Made by a program: the position numbers and the translations under genes. Below, piece by piece: positions 8,202-17,842 of a DNA stretch of 64,000 nt. Origin of the DNA: Seonamhaeicola maritimus (GTDB lineage: Bacteria; Bacteroidota; Bacteroidia; Flavobacteriales; Flavobacteriaceae); NCBI RefSeq assembly GCF_008056315.1, contig NZ_VRKQ01000010.1, forward strand, positions 992,001 to 1,056,000, given 5' to 3'. A model generated the notes under the pieces. It ran no database searches. It was not told where the DNA came from and saw only the letters and a list, made by a program, of their open reading frames with translations. Position 1 is the first letter of the stretch. Every line of letters starts with the position of its first letter.

Positions 8202-11200
8202 CTATTTCAAAATAATCTTTTTTGTAGCTACGCCTATTTCAGAATCTATATTCAAGAAATATATTCCTGAAGCATAGCCGCTCATATCCAATTTATAAGA
8301 GTTGTTCTGATTCTTAATTTTTGATGTTTGAATAACTGTTTTACCGGTTATATCTGTTACGTTTAAATTAAATGAAGCAACATGTTTAATATTTATGTTA
8401 AAGATACTTTGAGATGGGTTTGGGTAAACAGAGAATAAGGAATACAAAGGAGATGAAGTGCTTAAAGCACCTTCGATACTAAAATCATCAATTATAACAC
8501 CTTCTTGCACGGTGGCTTCATCAGAATGAAATACAAATCTAAAAACTATATTAGTTTCACTATTAAGGGCTGCAAGATTATAACTATATTCTTTCATTGT
8601 AGTATCGGTGCCTGTCCATTGTGCACCTGGGCAGTTGAAACAATTCGAACCTGGTAATGTATTGCTGTTATACCAATTAGGATCACTTGAATTTCCTAAA
8701 ATATTCCAATTTAAACCGGAGTCTGTTGTGTATTCAATATACATTATATCCCAATCAAGTTCTAAATCGAATGCCATATAGAATTTAAAAACAGGATTAG
8801 AAATCAATGATAAGTTATAACATTTAGACACTAAATAACTTTTTAAACTGTTACCGTGGTCTCCTGATAAGTTAGTTCCATAAACATTATCTCCAGACTG
8901 AGTACTGTTTAGATTAGTTCCTGTAGGCTCGCCCAATTGCCAGTAACCTGCACAAGAACTATTATCATCAAATGCTAATAACTCATCTGAAAGAGTTTCA
9001 AATTCGTTTACAACATTAAAAGAACCCGAATCATTTGAATAAAATGTAGTTACTAATTCATTGTTTCCGCTAAATGAATCTCCCGCAGAAGAGGTATTTA
9101 CTTTTAATTCTTGAAGACCAGATCCTGATAGGTTCATAGATGGTATGTTTATTAGTGTACTAGCATCAGGAGCTAAACTACCATTCCAAACTGTATTATT
9201 TGGAGTTCCATTAAGCGTGTAGTTGAGAGTGACTGAATTAATAGTATTAGTCCCTCTATTTTTTACTAAAGCCTTTGCTGTTCCTAATGTACCACATCCA
9301 ACTAATTGTTTAGCATCAGTAATGGCCTCAAGACTTATTTCGGTTAAATTTGACTCCGTTGGAATATCTGTTTGCCAAATGCCTCTGCCATATGTGGCTG
9401 CAGTGAGGTTACCATCATTTATATTAATTTCTAAATCTCTAACCGGAACAGTTGGTAAATTATTTTCAAAAGCTTCCCAATCTCCTAGGAGGTCATCATA
9501 TCTGTAAACGCCTAAACTAGTTCCTAGAAACAATGGGTTATCACCATGTAAATTTTGATGTTTTATTATGTTTTTGGTTATGTTTGGCAATGAGCCAGTT
9601 ATATCACTAAAACTCAAACCTCCATCCATAGACTTATATACTCCTCCGCTTGATCCTGATGTCGTTACATAAACTATACTACTATCATTATTATTAACCT
9701 CAACAGATGTAATATTAGTTGGGAAAGATTCTACATTTGTAAAAGAAACACCTCTATCTGAACTTTTATGTAAATCTTTATTGAGACCAACAAAAATATT
9801 ATCTGGATTTACTTCATCAATTTCTAGAACATCAATATTACTACCAAAGCTTGTTGATATGCTTGTCCAATATCCACTACATAATTTATACAGACTTTCA
9901 TAGCCAGCATATAACCCTCCATCTCTGGTCATAGTTAGTGGGGTAATCCAGTTACCTCCATTGTCTCCATTATCTACATCAATTTCAGAATCTGGTATAC
10001 TAATTATGAAGTTCCTGCTGTTGCCTCCGGTCTTAGAGCCATATAAGCTACTTCCATATTGTATAAAACCATACATTAAGTCTGAATTATCAGGATTTAT
10101 AGCAGTGTCCATGCCATCAGCGCCATAATAATTTAGCCATGAATTAGAGTTGTATGCATACCCTCCATTATCCTGTAATCCACCAACCATTTTTTGAGAA
10201 TTGTCCTTTGAAACGGTTAATCTGTAAAACTGACCAATCTGCATACCAGCCGTTAAATCTGTGAAGTTGGTTCCGCCATCTGTAGTTTTGTAAAACCCAC
10301 CATCTGTTCCGGCAAATAAAATGCCGTCATAAAATCGTAATAGGTGAATATCTGCATGAGAGTATGAAGCTGAATTTGGTTGATACCATTTGTTTACAGG
10401 AGTGAAATCTGTACCTCCGTTAATTGATTTCCATATGTTTAGTACGCCCACATATATTTCATCTTCATTATTATCAGATATAGCCAGTGCCATATCATAA
10501 TAAGCCTGTGTACTTTCGTCAAAAAGATCTTCATCTACTGGCACATTGGCAGCCATTTGGATGAAATTAACTCCAGAGTCTACAGATTTATATAGCCCTT
10601 GAAAACCATTATTTAAAGCGCTTAAAACATAAATTGTATTACTGTTATCTGGTGTCACATCAATAACCAAACGGTTAGAAGAAGCTGGTAGTCCTATTCC
10701 GAAACCAGAATTTGTAAATGTTTCACCTGCATCAGTTGAGACATAAAAAGTGTCTTCGGTAACCGCATAAATGGTATTAGAGTCTCCAGGTTTAAGTTTA
10801 ATGTCTTTTATGTTTAGGTTCTGAGTACCATTAGAGTTACTCCAGTTTGTACCACCATCTATGGTTTTAAACACCCCTTTATTGGTTGCAACCCAAAGCA
10901 GTAAAGAGTTTGATGGGTGCATGTAGATATCATTCATATTGGTAGGCCTGTTACTCATACTAGTATTCAAACCTGTGGTGTTCCAAGTAGTACCACCATT
11001 AGTAGATTTCATAACACCTATACTATAGGTATCCCAGCCATCGTCATCACCAGTAGCTATGTATATAATATCTGAATCTGTATGGTCAATGGCAATACCA
11101 GAGACCCCAATTTGTGGTAAATCATCAGCTAATGGAACCCAGCTAGTTCCTGAGTTTATAGATTTCCATATGCCTCCAGCGGGCGCCCCAGCATAATAAG

Positions 11201-11654
11201 TTGTGGGTGTCAAAGGATCAACTATAATGGCATTAATCCTCCCAATCCCAGAACTCCATGAGCCAGTATTTGTAAAGTTATTAGGTCCTATTGGTAGCCA
11301 ATTACTTTGGTCAACCAAAGAACTATTTTGCTTTGATAATTGTACGCTTTCCCAGGTATCCCAAAATTCTTTGGAAGAAGGAAGGGTTCCGTCATCTTTA
11401 ACATAATTCTTCCAAAAATTTTCCCATCGTTTAAACGGTTTGTGACCGCTACCTTTCTTGCTAGCATCCTTATCTTTCCAATATAAATTAAAGGCATTAA
11501 CTATTTCGTTAAAAGTCAAGGGGCTGTCAATGGTTTTAGAAGACGTTTTTTTCTTGCTTATTAAAGATTTCATCCATGGAGCGTCTGGATTGTACTGTGC
11601 ATATAATGTATGGAATAAAAAAAAGATAAAAACTAGAAGTAAGGGCTTTTTCAT
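8202..11654 (-). CDS. Secreted sortilin/BNR-like beta-propeller protein, T9SS type A
   Basis: A 1150-residue protein with a signal peptide (residues 1-19, ending LYAQ). Residues from about 110 to 760 hold many VPS10/BNR-like repeats of the form YaG...GGIWKSxNSGTSWxPL, each a beta-propeller blade. A jelly-roll or Ig-like region from about 770 to 1060 follows. The C-terminal type A sorting domain (about 1075-1150, starting YPNPSQSIFNI and ending GVATKKIILK) directs export by the type IX system and anchoring at the surface. Propellers of this type occur in glycosidases and in adhesion proteins; no catalytic residues could be assigned. The gene begins 3 bp after a lipoprotein gene. Confidence 0.9.
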   Translation of the reverse strand: MKKPLLLVFIFFLFHTLYAQYNPDAPWMKSLISKKKTSSKTIDSPLTFNEIVNAFNLYWKDKDASKKGSGHKPFKRWENFWKNYVKDDGTLPSSKEFWDTWESVQLSKQNSSLVDQSNWLPIGPNNFTNTGSWSSGIGRINAIIVDPLTPTTYYAGAPAGGIWKSINSGTSWVPLADDLPQIGVSGIAIDHTDSDIIYIATGDDDGWDTYSIGVMKSTNGGTTWNTTGLNTSMSNRPTNMNDIYMHPSNSLLLWVATNKGVFKTIDGGTNWSNSNGTQNLNIKDIKLKPGDSNTIYAVTEDTFYVSTDAGETFTNSGFGIGLPASSNRLVIDVTPDNSNTIYVLSALNNGFQGLYKSVDSGVNFIQMAANVPVDEDLFDESTQAYYDMALAISDNNEDEIYVGVLNIWKSINGGTDFTPVNKWYQPNSASYSHADIHLLRFYDGILFAGTDGGFYKTTDGGTNFTDLTAGMQIGQFYRLTVSKDNSQKMVGGLQDNGGYAYNSNSWLNYYGADGMDTAINPDNSDLMYGFIQYGSSLYGSKTGGNSRNFIISIPDSEIDVDNGDNGGNWITPLTMTRDGGLYAGYESLYKLCSGYWTSISTSFGSNIDVLEIDEVNPDNIFVGLNKDLHKSSDRGVSFTNVESFPTNITSVEVNNNDSSIVYVTTSGSSGGVYKSMDGGLSFSDITGSLPNITKNIIKHQNLHGDNPLFLGTSLGVYRYDDLLGDWEAFENNLPTVPVRDLEININDGNLTAATYGRGIWQTDIPTESNLTEISLEAITDAKQLVGCGTLGTAKALVKNRGTNTINSVTLNYTLNGTPNNTVWNGSLAPDASTLINIPSMNLSGSGLQELKVNTSSAGDSFSGNNELVTTFYSNDSGSFNVVNEFETLSDELLAFDDNSSCAGYWQLGEPTGTNLNSTQSGDNVYGTNLSGDHGNSLKSYLVSKCYNLSLISNPVFKFYMAFDLELDWDIMYIEYTTDSGLNWNILGNSSDPNWYNSNTLPGSNCFNCPGAQWTGTDTTMKEYSYNLAALNSETNIVFRFVFHSDEATVQEGVIIDDFSIEGALSTSSPLYSLFSVYPNPSQSIFNINIKHVASFNLNVTDITGKTVIQTSKIKNQNNSYKLDMSGYASGIYFLNIDSEIGVATKKIILK

Positions 11655-11657
11655 GGT

Positions 11658-12173
11658 TTAGGGCTTTATAATGGCTTGACTGTCAAACTCTACTTTTTTA
11701 TTCAATTGTAAGTTTAAGTTAGAGAAAGCTACAAAAAAATCTTTAATTGAAACTAATAGTTCTTGTTTTGAGGTGGTAGTAAGGTTAGATAAACTTTCTA
11801 GCTTTAAAAACTGAGTCTTAAAAGCGGATATTCTGGCTGTAATTGAAGCTGAATTTAAAGGTTCTGGTATGTTTTGTTCAAATTCTGTTAACATAGTATT
11901 ATTCGCTTCTCTGTTGTCAAAAAAGAGACTCAAATCACCAGTTTTTAAATTATCAACTAGTTCCTGAAGTTGATTGTACTCGGCCCAATCAATGGTGTAT
12001 TCCTCTGTTTTTACATCAAGTAAAAACTCTATAAAGTCAATTTGTTCTATGTCTTTTGCTGTGATTTCTTGACTTTCAGTTTCAACATTATCACCGTTAG
12101 AATCTTGTGTTCCTTTACAAGAAAAAACAAGAAAAAATAAACAAAAACTACTTAAAAGCAATCTACTCATAAA
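11658..12173 (-). CDS. Small lipoprotein upstream of the propeller protein
   Basis: The ATG at 12173 gives a 171-residue protein with a lipoprotein signal (LLLSSFCLFFLVFSC, lipid-modified Cys18). An ATG at 12197 would add 8 residues before it. The mature part is acidic and helical (TEYTIDWAEYNQLQELVDNLK) and matches no family I recognise. The stop is 3 bp before the secreted propeller gene on the same strand, so the two form an operon and the lipoprotein may act in the surface display of its neighbour. Confidence 0.75.
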   Translation of the reverse strand, partial: FMSRLLLSSFCLFFLVFSCKGTQDSNGDNVETESQEITAKDIEQIDFIEFLLDVKTEEYTIDWAEYNQLQELVDNLKTGDLSLFFDNREANNTMLTEFEQNIPEPLNSASITARISAFKTQFLKLESLSNLTTTSKQELLVSIKDFFVAFSNLNLQLNKKVEFDSQAIIKP

Positions 12174-12290
12174 GGATGTTTTATATGTATAACGCAAATA
12201 TATGGGAATAGTTTATCTTTTAATTTATTTAAAATTAAATCTAATTAATTCTGAATTTCTTTTTTAAATTTTCAAATAAAAAAAATCCTG

Positions 12291-12298
12291 TATTTTTG
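12291..12298 (+). promoter_or_regulatory. -7 promoter element of the HupE/UreJ-like gene
   Basis: TATTTTTG matches the Bacteroidota consensus TAnnTTTG. Transcription would start near 12303, about 23 nt before the ATG at 12326. Confidence 0.55.
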
Positions 12299-12325
12299 GA
12301 GGCATCCTAAAAAATCTAATTTAAT

Positions 12326-12916
12326 ATGCTTGAGAATTTCTGGTTTAATGTAGAATATGGCATTAATCATGTGCTTGATATCAATGGTTATGACCATGTT
12401 TTATTTCTAATGGTTTTAACCGTTCCGTATTTATTTAACAATTGGAAACGAGTACTCCTACTTGTGTCTACTTTTACATTGGGGCATACATTGTCTTTGG
12501 TTTTAGCTGCTTATGGAGCAGTACGTGTAAACGGTCAAATAGTTGAGTTTTTAATACCTATTACTATTTTAATTGTAGCCCTTTTCAATGTATTTACGGC
12601 AGGGAAAGGTGCTCAAAAAGAAAAAATAGGTATATTGTTTTTATCAACACTTTTTTTCGGTTTAATACATGGCTTAGGTTTTGCACGTGAGTTTCATATA
12701 TTTTTAGGAGATTCAGATAGCAAACTTCTACTCTTACTAGAATTTGCTCTAGGAATAGAGATTGCTCAAATAATTATAGTATTTGTTGTACTTTTTCTGG
12801 GTTACATTGGTCAAACCATTTTCAGATTCTCAAAAAGAGATTGGGTAATGGTAATTTCGGCCATGGTAGTTGGGTTGGTAATTCCTATGATAATGGGTAG
12901 TGATTTATTAACTTAA
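12326..12916 (+). CDS. HupE/UreJ-family membrane protein
   Basis: The 196-residue protein has about six hydrophobic segments and the conserved polar signature of the HupE/UreJ_2 family: GINHVLDINGYDHVLFL near residue 13, TLGHTLSLVLA near residue 51 and GLIHGLGFA near residue 112. The histidines suggest nickel or cobalt transport. No hydrogenase or urease genes are in the window, so the metal and the pathway remain open. It has its own promoter (TATTTTTG, 12291-12298). Confidence 0.85.
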   Translation: MLENFWFNVEYGINHVLDINGYDHVLFLMVLTVPYLFNNWKRVLLLVSTFTLGHTLSLVLAAYGAVRVNGQIVEFLIPITILIVALFNVFTAGKGAQKEKIGILFLSTLFFGLIHGLGFAREFHIFLGDSDSKLLLLLEFALGIEIAQIIIVFVVLFLGYIGQTIFRFSKRDWVMVISAMVVGLVIPMIMGSDLLT

Positions 12917-12922
12917 ATTTTG

Positions 12923-12984
12923 TGCGTTACCCTACGGGTCGCGCTTTCCGCGTTACACGGTAACTTGCTACAATCGCTAACGCA
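12923..12984 (-). repeat. Cloverleaf-forming intergenic element
   Basis: A GC-rich island in AT-rich DNA. The outer 7-bp stem TGCGTTA (12923-12929) / TAACGCA (12978-12984) encloses three adjacent perfect hairpins: CCC-TAC-GGG (12930-12938), CGCG-CTTTC-CGCG (12940-12952) and GTTAC-ACG-GTAAC (12952-12964). It has no T-loop or anticodon-arm consensus, so it is not a tRNA. It resembles a REP-like dispersed element; only one copy is in this window. The rest of the gap up to 13203 shows nothing clear. Confidence 0.55.
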
Positions 12985-13203
12985 GATGGTCATATTTGGC
13001 GTTTAAGAGTTTGAAACGTTAAACTTTTATAAAACTTTAAGTAACAACGTTGTAATTAAAATACTAACCAAGTATATTCGTTATACTATTTTGCGCGAGG
13101 AATTGATGTGTTTGCTGAAACTCTCATAAATTTATTAAGAATTAGGCTACCTAATACTTGTGTAGGTTTTAAAGTACACACCACATAATTACAAATAAGA
13201 TTA

Positions 13204-13635
13204 ATGCCAAAACAAAAACAATTAAAATACGATAAAGCTTACTTGAGAATTGCAAAGGAATGGGGAAAGTTATCATATTGCGAACGCAAACAAGTAGGGG
13301 CCCTAATTGTAAAAGATAGAATGATAATTTCTGATGGGTACAATGGAACGCCATCTGGATTTGAAAATTTTTGCGAAGATGAGGCAGGTTACACCAAATG
13401 GTATGTATTGCATGCCGAGGCCAATGCCATTTTAAAAGTAGCAGCATCAACCCAATCATGTAAGGGAGCTACTTTGTATATTACCTTATCCCCTTGTAAA
13501 GAGTGTAGCAAATTAATACATCAGGCAGGAATTGTAAGGGTAGTGTATAACAAAGCTTACAAAGATGATTCTGGGTTAAGGTTTTTACAAAAAGCTGGAA
13601 TAGAATTAAATTTAATAGAAGATTTAACAGCATAA
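13204..13635 (+). CDS. dCMP deaminase family protein
   Basis: A zinc-dependent deaminase, 143 residues. The catalytic set is complete: His70-Ala-Glu72 (LHAEANAIL) and Cys98-x2-Cys101 (PCKECSKLI). The N-terminal extension RKQVGALIVKDRMIISDGYNGTPSGFEN is characteristic of deoxycytidylate deaminases (ComEB-like), which convert dCMP to dUMP for thymidylate synthesis. The stop codon overlaps the ctpA start by 1 bp (TAATG), so translation is coupled. Confidence 0.92.
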   Translation: MPKQKQLKYDKAYLRIAKEWGKLSYCERKQVGALIVKDRMIISDGYNGTPSGFENFCEDEAGYTKWYVLHAEANAILKVAASTQSCKGATLYITLSPCKECSKLIHQAGIVRVVYNKAYKDDSGLRFLQKAGIELNLIEDLTA

Positions 13636-15227
13636 TGTCTTATCAAAAAAAATATTTACCATTAGTTCTAGGAGTTGCCATTGCAGCGGGTATTTTTATT
13701 GGTGGTAAACTAAATTTTAGTGATGCACCAGACAGACTATTTTCTACAAATAGTAAAAAAGATAAACTTAACAGACTTATAGATTACATTGATTATGACT
13801 ATGTTGAAGATGTTAATACCGATAGTATTGTTGACGTTACTGTCAATGGTATTTTAGATAATTTAGATCCACACTCTGTGTATATTCCAAAAGAAGATAT
13901 GGAACGTGTTGCTGAAAACATGAAAGGTGATTTTGTAGGTATTGGTGTGAGTTTTTATACGTATAGAGATACTATTACGGTTATTAAAACTATTGAAGGT
14001 GGTCCAAGTGAAAAAGCTGGGATAAAAGGAGGCGATAGAATCCTTATGGCTAATGGTGATTCACTTTACGGTAAAGGTGTTTTAGATGGAGATATTGTAA
14101 AAAGACTTAAAGGCCCTATTAATACCAAAGTAGATTTAACAGTTTTAAGAAAGGGAGAGCCTGAATTAATGAATTTTACCGTAAAGAGAGGCGTTATTCC
14201 TATTAAAAGCGTGGATGCGGTATACATGCTTACCGAGAAATTAGGATATATAAAAGTAAACCGATTTGCGGAGTCTACCTATAAAGAGTTTAAAAAGGGT
14301 TTAGATATACTTATAGATTCGGGTGCTACTGAAATTGCTTTAGATTTAAGAGGAAATCCCGGAGGGTTTTTAGGAATTGCAGAACAGATGGTAGATGAAT
14401 TTTTGGGCAAAAACAAACTTATTTTGTTTACCAAAAATAAACGTGGTGATATAGAGGAAAGCTACGCAACAAGAAAAGGCGATTTTGAAGAAGGAAAAGT
14501 GTATGTGCTTATTGATGAAAACTCTGCTTCAGCGAGCGAGATAGTTGCTGGAGCGCTTCAAGATAATGATAAGGGAACTATTGTTGGACGTCGTTCTTAC
14601 GGAAAAGGCCTAGTGCAACGCGAAATGGATTTAGGTGATGGTAGTGCAGTCCGTTTAACGGTGTCTCGTTATTATACTCCTACAGGGCGTTCTATTCAAA
14701 GACCATATAAAAAGAATGGTCATAAAGACTATTATGATGAGTATTCTGATAGGTTAGATAGTGGTGAATTATTAGACCCTAGTAAAATTGAAGTAGCCGA
14801 TTCTTTGAAGTTTACTACCCCAAAAGGTAAGGTGGTTTATGGTGGAGGAGGAATAATTCCAGATGTGTTTGTTCCTATTGATAATAGTTTACACAACGAA
14901 ACACTTCAATATATAGAACAATATCAATTCTTCGATAATTTTGTTTTTAGACAATTGGATTTAGATCGTCATGCTTATGATGGTATTACTAGACAAGATT
15001 TTATAGATAATTTTAAAGTTGATGATGAATTGGTTGTTAAATTTCAAGATTACGTAAATACACAAACACGTTCTAAAGTGACCTTTGTTGCTTATCATGA
15101 TGAAGTAAAACAATACTTAAAAGCTACACTTGCAGACCAACTGTACAATAGTGGTGCTTTTGAAGAAGTTTTCAATCAATCTGATATTATGATTGATGAG
15201 GTTATTAAGCTCAGCGAAGGGCAATAA
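13635..15227 (+). CDS. ctpA: C-terminal processing peptidase, S41 family
   Basis: A periplasmic, membrane-anchored serine protease that trims or degrades envelope proteins from their C termini. The 530 residues comprise an N-terminal signal anchor (LPLVLGVAIAAGIFIGG), a helical region, a PDZ domain from about residue 100 to 185 (GDFVGIGVSFYTYRD ... GGPSEKAGIKGGDRIL) and the S41 core. The Ser/Lys dyad lies in NSASASEI (residues 296-303) and SYGKGLVQ (Lys324). Coupled to the dCMP deaminase gene upstream. Confidence 0.94.
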   Translation: MSYQKKYLPLVLGVAIAAGIFIGGKLNFSDAPDRLFSTNSKKDKLNRLIDYIDYDYVEDVNTDSIVDVTVNGILDNLDPHSVYIPKEDMERVAENMKGDFVGIGVSFYTYRDTITVIKTIEGGPSEKAGIKGGDRILMANGDSLYGKGVLDGDIVKRLKGPINTKVDLTVLRKGEPELMNFTVKRGVIPIKSVDAVYMLTEKLGYIKVNRFAESTYKEFKKGLDILIDSGATEIALDLRGNPGGFLGIAEQMVDEFLGKNKLILFTKNKRGDIEESYATRKGDFEEGKVYVLIDENSASASEIVAGALQDNDKGTIVGRRSYGKGLVQREMDLGDGSAVRLTVSRYYTPTGRSIQRPYKKNGHKDYYDEYSDRLDSGELLDPSKIEVADSLKFTTPKGKVVYGGGGIIPDVFVPIDNSLHNETLQYIEQYQFFDNFVFRQLDLDRHAYDGITRQDFIDNFKVDDELVVKFQDYVNTQTRSKVTFVAYHDEVKQYLKATLADQLYNSGAFEEVFNQSDIMIDEVIKLSEGQ

Positions 15228-15331
15228 TTCCAACTTACCTTTATTTACTTTATATGGTTCACATTCAATTGCTTTGGCTATTGTGTGTTCTTATTCCTTA
15301 TATTTAATGTTCCCTTTTAATTCTTTTAATA

Positions 15332-17842
15332 GTGAATCTTAAACACTTCTTCATAATAATTATTTTTAATGTATGTCATTTTGCATTGGCGCAATGTCCT
15401 TCAGGAAATATTTTTTTGTTCACTCAAGAAGAAGTGAATAATATGGTTAGAGATTATCCTAATTGTGAAATAATAACAGGCGATTTAATAATAGCTGATG
15501 ACATTGATGATATTTCAGGAATTAATAAAGTAAAACGAATTGAAGGTTCTTTAGTTATTAGAGATACTCGTATAACTAGTATTTTGAATTTTAAAGATGT
15601 CAATTTTATTTTAGGAGATTTTTATTTGGAGCATAATGCAAATTTAGAGTCTATTGAAGGAATTAATAAACTTACTAATGTAGGTGGAGATTTAGTTCTT
15701 GCTACTGAAGAAGGCGGTTTAAAATCAATTTCAGGATTTAACAGCCTTGAGAGAATAGGAGGCAATTTTACGGTGTCTCAGAACCAAGATTTAATTTCGT
15801 TTCAGGGGTTTTCTAATTTAGTAAATGCAGAGGGTTGGTTTACTATTTCTAATAACATGAAGTTACCAAGTATACCAGGTTTTAATCAATTAAAGTTAAT
15901 TAATAATGATTTTACTATTCAGAATAATGATGAATTAACACACATAAATGGATTTAATAAGTTGGAGAGGATTAACCGTAGCTTTACAGTAAAGGACAAT
16001 ATACTTTTAACATCACTAAGCGGTTTTAGTCAGCTTTCAGAAGTCATTTTTGAAATGGAGTTAAATGGAATAGCACTATCTAGTATTCCTGATTTTAATT
16101 CGTTAATCACTTTAGGAGGTGGTTTATATATTAATAACACAGCATTGTCTAGTATTAATGCATTTAATAATCTCAATGTTATTGGCGATATAAATCCAGC
16201 ATTAGGTTACCTATTTATTTCAGAAAATAATAGCCTAACAGATATTTATGGGTTTAGTAATTTGCAAAATTTAGAGGGTGAGTTTAAGGTAGATTCAAAC
16301 AATGTTTTGTATAGCATAAATGGGTTTTCTAATTTGATTCAGGTTGGGGCTTTAAATATTTATAATAATATGTCTCTTCCTAATTTAAATGGATTAAGTA
16401 GTTTAATTAAAGTAGGAGGATTGAATTCTAACGGTATTTATATCAGGGCGAATCCAGCATTGACTGATTGTTCTGAAATATGTAATTTATTGCAGAATGG
16501 AGACATTTTGGGGCGAGTTGATATTGCCGATAATCCATCAAAATGCTCAAGTGATATCGAAATTATTGATGATTGTAATCCAGACTTTGATAATGATGGA
16601 GTTGTGAATATTGATGATTTGGACGATGATAATGATGGTATTCTAGATTCAGTAGAACAAAATGGAGATATTGGAAGAGATACTGATGAAGATGGGTATC
16701 CGGACCATAGAGATTTAGATAGTGATAATGATGGTTGTTTTGATGTAATTGAAGCTGGTTTTAATGACGATGATGCTAACGGGAGTTTAGGGGATATTCC
16801 GGATACTGTAGATTCAGAAGGTTTAATTATTGGAGAATTAACTGGGTATACAATTCCTTTGGATTTAGATAATGATGGCATTTTAGATTTTAGACAATAC
16901 AATGTACAAAATGCTGGAGAAAACGGAACAATAACCATTTGCCCTTATGATTTACCGGTTGATTTGTTTGATGTTTTAGGTGATGATGCAGATGTTGGAG
17001 GGTATTGGATACCTTCGTTATCAGGAGGAGTAGGTGTTTTTGATCCTTCCCTAGACACTTCTGGAATTTATACATATGTCATACCAAATGGAGTATGCGG
17101 GAATCAAACTGCCACAGTATCTGTTATTTTAAAAGATCCAGACGAAAACACAAATGATTATATTAGGTTAGAAGTCTGCTACAAAAATGCATCCTTCAAC
17201 TTGTTAAATATCCTAGATGACACAATGGCTTCTGGTGGTCATTGGATTCCACAATTAGCAAGCGGGTCAGATATGTTTAACCCATCGGTTGATCAATCAG
17301 GGATATACACTTATGAAGTAACTACAAATGAATTATGTGGTAAACAAACTTCTAGTGTATCGGTTAATATTACAGGTTTGTTTCCTATAAAAAATTATAA
17401 TATTAAAACATCAAGTTATGAGGTTTCAAATTTTATTGAAGTGATAGTGGATTCGGATTTGCATTTAGAATATTCTATAGATGGTATTAACTATCAGTTA
17501 AACAACAGGTTTGATAATCTGAATTCTGGAGTATTTAATGTTTATGCTCAAGAGGTACATGGATGCGGTTATATAGAAGATGTGATTACTATATTAGATT
17601 TCCCAAAATTCTTTACTCCAAATGGTGATGGAGTAAATGATGAATGGAGATTAGAAGGAGAAAAAAACATTAAAGTATATATTTATGATCGTTACGGTAA
17701 GCTTCTTAATATATTGTCATCTAACAATAAAGTATGGGACGGCACTTTTAATGGAATAAACCTACCTGCAGATGATTATTGGTTTAAAGCAGTTTTTTCA
17801 GATAACAAAACTAGAATAGATAATTTCACCTTAAAAAGATAA
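15332..17842 (+). CDS. Large T9SS type B surface protein with L-domain-like and TSP3-like repeats
   Basis: The 836-residue product starts at a GTG; no in-frame ATG fits the signal peptide (FFIIIIFNVCHFALAQ). Residues about 45-375 are repeats of roughly 23-25 residues (SIxGFNxLxxIxGxFxIxxN), like BspA/receptor L domains. Residues about 415-490 are acidic DxDxDG calcium-binding repeats of thrombospondin type 3. Two copies of a short module (GGYWIPSLSGG near 552 and GGHWIPQLASG near 630) follow. The last 80 residues, from FFTPNGDGVNDEW, are a gliding-motility-type (type B) sorting domain. Probably an adhesin. Preceded by a 104-bp gap after ctpA. Confidence 0.85.
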   Translation: MNLKHFFIIIIFNVCHFALAQCPSGNIFLFTQEEVNNMVRDYPNCEIITGDLIIADDIDDISGINKVKRIEGSLVIRDTRITSILNFKDVNFILGDFYLEHNANLESIEGINKLTNVGGDLVLATEEGGLKSISGFNSLERIGGNFTVSQNQDLISFQGFSNLVNAEGWFTISNNMKLPSIPGFNQLKLINNDFTIQNNDELTHINGFNKLERINRSFTVKDNILLTSLSGFSQLSEVIFEMELNGIALSSIPDFNSLITLGGGLYINNTALSSINAFNNLNVIGDINPALGYLFISENNSLTDIYGFSNLQNLEGEFKVDSNNVLYSINGFSNLIQVGALNIYNNMSLPNLNGLSSLIKVGGLNSNGIYIRANPALTDCSEICNLLQNGDILGRVDIADNPSKCSSDIEIIDDCNPDFDNDGVVNIDDLDDDNDGILDSVEQNGDIGRDTDEDGYPDHRDLDSDNDGCFDVIEAGFNDDDANGSLGDIPDTVDSEGLIIGELTGYTIPLDLDNDGILDFRQYNVQNAGENGTITICPYDLPVDLFDVLGDDADVGGYWIPSLSGGVGVFDPSLDTSGIYTYVIPNGVCGNQTATVSVILKDPDENTNDYIRLEVCYKNASFNLLNILDDTMASGGHWIPQLASGSDMFNPSVDQSGIYTYEVTTNELCGKQTSSVSVNITGLFPIKNYNIKTSSYEVSNFIEVIVDSDLHLEYSIDGINYQLNNRFDNLNSGVFNVYAQEVHGCGYIEDVITILDFPKFFTPNGDGVNDEWRLEGEKNIKVYIYDRYGKLLNILSSNNKVWDGTFNGINLPADDYWFKAVFSDNKTRIDNFTLKR

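Noticed and set aside
12923-12984. tRNA or tmRNA gene
   Set aside because: The element folds as a cloverleaf but lacks the T-loop consensus, a plausible anticodon arm of 5 bp with a 7-nt loop, and D-loop residues.
13169-13459. Minus-strand 96-codon open frame
   Set aside because: Antisense to the dCMP deaminase, which has all its catalytic residues.
16438-16938. Minus-strand 166-codon open frame
   Set aside because: It lies wholly inside the TSP3-like repeat region of the T9SS protein. The Asp/Gly-rich repeats leave few stops on the opposite strand, and the product is Ser/Pro low-complexity with no family signal.
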